Assembly: GCA_041674525.1 (NCBI GenBank)
Contig: JBAYVN010000092.1
Span: forward strand, 1-7,105
DNA from: SHYQ01 sp041674525
GTDB taxonomy: Bacteria; Chloroflexota; Dehalococcoidia; UBA2979
Direction: 5' to 3'
Length of the DNA: 7,105 bases
This document shows, piece by piece, positions 6,085 through 7,105 of this stretch (its first letter is position 1; the number at the start of each line of letters is the position of its first letter). The notes below the pieces were generated by a model. The model saw nothing but the letters and a program-made list of their open reading frames with translations. It was not told the origin of the DNA and did not search any database. A program made the position numbers and the translations under genes.

Positions 6085-6647
6085 TGGCAGCCACCGCAAC
6101 CGCACTGCCCCGTCTCCAGCAGCGCTACCGCGAGAGCATCGCGCAGCAGCTGATGACGGAGTTCAACTACCGGAACGTCATGGAGATCCCGCGGATCACC
6201 AAGGTCGCGGTCAACATCGGCCTGGGTGAGGCGCTGGAGAACGCGAACGCCATCGAGTCGGCGACAAAGGATCTGCTGGCGATCACCGGTCAGCGCCCGT
6301 ACGTCCGCCGCGCGAAGAAGGCGATCTCGAACTTCAAGCTGCGCGAGAACAACCCGATCGGCCTGTCGCTCACGCTGCGCGGCGACCGGATGTGGGAGTT
6401 CCTGGACCGCCTGATCAACGCCGCCCTGCCGCGCGTCCGTGACTTCCACGGGGTGACGGCGGACGCGTTCGATGGGCGCGGCAACTACTCGCTGGGGCTG
6501 ACCGAGCAGGTGATCTTCCCGGAGCTCAGCTTCGACCAGGTGGACCGCGTGCGCGGCCTGCAGATCAACGTGGTCTCCACCGCGAAGACGGATGCCGAAG
6601 GGCGACGGCTGCTCGAGCTCCTCGGCATGCCGTTCGTGAAGAAGTAA
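6084..6647 (+). CDS. rplE: 50S ribosomal protein L5
   Basis: Encodes a 187-residue L5, normal size (about 180). L5 carries 5S rRNA into the central protuberance together with L18. Seen: LMTEFNYRNVMEIPRITKVA (23-42), VNIGLGEA (43-50), RAKKAISNFKLRENNPIGLS (76-95), LTLRGDRMWEFLDRL (96-110), and LPRVRDFHGVTADAFDGRGN (115-134) with YSLGLTEQVIFPE (135-147). The start at 6084 overlaps the rplX TAA (TAATG) and gives the expected N terminus; the open frame reaching back to 5454 runs through rplN and rplX and is not real. A weak GAGG at 6070-6073 is the only binding site, so coupling to rplX is likely. In E. coli the S8 repressor site lies at this junction; no such spacer exists here. Confidence 0.97.
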   Translation: MAATATALPRLQQRYRESIAQQLMTEFNYRNVMEIPRITKVAVNIGLGEALENANAIESATKDLLAITGQRPYVRRAKKAISNFKLRENNPIGLSLTLRGDRMWEFLDRLINAALPRVRDFHGVTADAFDGRGNYSLGLTEQVIFPELSFDQVDRVRGLQINVVSTAKTDAEGRRLLELLGMPFVKK

Positions 6648-6656
6648 GGACCCGCG

Positions 6657-6962
6657 ATGGCGAAGGAATCCAAGCTGGTCAAGAACGCGGAACGGGCGCG
6701 CCTGGGCAAGCTGCACCAGAAGCGTCGCGCCGAGCTCGTCGCGGTGATCAAGGACGGAAAGGCCTCTCCGGAGGCGAAGGACGAAGCGTACGCGCGGCTG
6801 TACAAGATGCCTCGCGACGCGAGCGGCACGCGGTTCCGCAATCGCTGCCAGCTCACCGGCCGCCCGCGCGGCTACATGCGAGGCTTCGGCGTCTCGCGCA
6901 TCGTGTTCCGAGAACTGGCGACGCAGGGATTGCTCCCGGGCGTCAAGAAAGCTTCGTGGTAG
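6657..6962 (+). CDS. rpsN: 30S ribosomal protein S14, long zinc-free (C-) form
   Basis: Encodes a 101-residue S14 of the long type found in E. coli and many other bacteria, not the short (about 61-residue) zinc-ribbon type. S14 assembles late in the 30S head beside S3 and S10. Seen: MAKESKLVKNAERARLGKLH (1-20), RDASGTRFRNRCQLTGRPRG (53-72), then YMRGFGVSRIVFREL (73-87) and the typical end GLLPGVKKASW (91-101). Only one cysteine (C64) is present, so the CXXC...CXXC zinc site is absent. AAGGA at 6646-6650, overlapping the rplE stop, lies 6 bases before the ATG. It is followed by the longest spacer inside the ribosomal-protein block (50 bases). Confidence 0.98.
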   Translation: MAKESKLVKNAERARLGKLHQKRRAELVAVIKDGKASPEAKDEAYARLYKMPRDASGTRFRNRCQLTGRPRGYMRGFGVSRIVFRELATQGLLPGVKKASW

Positions 6963-6964
6963 CC

Positions 6965-6983
6965 GGTCGCGCCTGAGGCGACC
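6965..6983 (+). promoter_or_regulatory. Small hairpin in the rpsN-rpsH spacer (candidate regulatory RNA element)
   Basis: A perfect 6-bp inverted repeat, GGTCGC (6965-6970) and GCGACC (6978-6983), encloses the 7-base loop GCCTGAG. It begins 2 bases after the rpsN stop and ends 29 bases before the rpsH start. No U-rich run follows, so it is unlikely to be an intrinsic terminator. It could slow decay, separate rpsN and rpsH translation, or act as a protein-binding site. Chance formation in GC-rich DNA is quite possible. Confidence 0.4.
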
Positions 6984-6993
6984 AGGAACCCCC

Positions 6994-7006
6994 GAAGGAA
7001 GGCAGG
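6994..7006 (+). promoter_or_regulatory. Ribosome binding region of rpsH
   Basis: The purine-rich GAAGGAAGGCAGG lies 6 to 18 bases before the rpsH ATG at 7013. The AAGGA part (6995-6999) fits the anti-SD best but is 13 bases away. The nearer AAGG (6999-7002) and AGG (7004-7006) are better spaced at 10 and 6 bases. Confidence 0.55.
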
Positions 7007-7012
7007 CGACGC

Positions 7013-7105
7013 ATGGCGACGTCCGACCCGCTGGCAGACATGTTCACGCGCATCCGCAACGCTGCGGCCGCGCGCCACGACGACGTCCGGATCCCGGCGT
7101 CGAAG
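7013..7105 (+). CDS. rpsH: 30S ribosomal protein S8, N-terminal part (partial)
   Basis: The first 31 codons are present and the gene continues past the window edge. The start MATSDPLADMFTRIRNAAAA (1-20), then RHDDVRIPASK (21-31), matches the S8 N terminus (DP[IL]ADMLTRIRNA ... V.[IV]PASK). S8 is a primary 16S rRNA-binding protein of the 30S platform. In E. coli it also represses translation of the spc operon. The position after rpsN is standard, and rplF, rplR and rpsE would be expected next. Unlike every upstream junction in the ribosomal-protein block, it is separated from the preceding gene by a 50-base spacer, so it needs its own ribosome binding site. Confidence 0.95.
   Translation, partial: MATSDPLADMFTRIRNAAAARHDDVRIPASK

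Noticed and set aside
5131..6105. 324-codon minus-strand open frame across rpsQ to rplX
   Set aside because: Same reason: antisense to intact L14 and L24 genes, low-complexity composition, no domain seen.
6965..6983. Intrinsic terminator between rpsN and rpsH
   Set aside because: The stem is only 6 bp and is followed by CAGGAACCCCC, with no U-tract; rpsH continues the operon in the standard order.

Overview
This window is a stretch of the bacterial tuf - S10 - spc ribosomal-protein cluster, read entirely on the + strand. It holds the 3' end of an EF-Tu gene (tuf), fifteen complete ribosomal-protein genes in the classical order (rpsJ, rplC, rplD, rplW, rplB, rpsS, rplV, rpsC, rplP, rpmC, rpsQ, rplN, rplX, rplE, rpsN), and the first 31 codons of rpsH. 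There is no mobile element, CRISPR array, tRNA, rRNA, defence gene or other accessory cargo. This is core genome, and I do not see a previously undescribed system in it.

The DNA is strongly GC-rich, with G or C at most third codon positions. That explains the many long open frames on the opposite strand, which are shadows. The organism is a bacterium: S3, L16, L29, S17, L14 and L24 are all of bacterial type. Some wording in L2 (the stretch around residues 81-106) and L4 recalls Chloroflexota or neighbouring high-GC Terrabacteria lineages, but S14 is the long, zinc-free form. I hold the phylum assignment only weakly.

Layout: 1-120 end of tuf; 121-171 a short spacer with no convincing promoter; 172-4781 the S10 block (rpsJ to rplP); 4778-6962 rpmC, rpsQ and the start of the spc block (rplN, rplX, rplE, rpsN); 6963-7012 a 50-base spacer with a small hairpin; 7013 to the end, the start of rpsH. 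From rpsJ to rpsN, gaps are at most 10 bases. Six junctions overlap (ATGA, TGATG, TAATG or GTGA) and one pair abuts exactly, so the genes look like one translationally coupled transcript making ribosome parts in fixed ratio.

The proteins build both subunits. S10, S19, S3, S14, S17 and S8 belong to the 30S. L3, L4, L23, L2, L22, L16, L29, L14, L24 and L5 belong to the 50S. L4 and L22 line the exit tunnel, L23/L29 form its rim, and L2/L3/L16 surround the peptidyl-transferase region. Points worth a second look are an unusual L4 tunnel-loop sequence, low-complexity C-terminal tails on L3 and S17 that run into the next gene's start, a zinc-binding L24 beside a zinc-free S14, and possible alternative RNA pairings just before rpsH.
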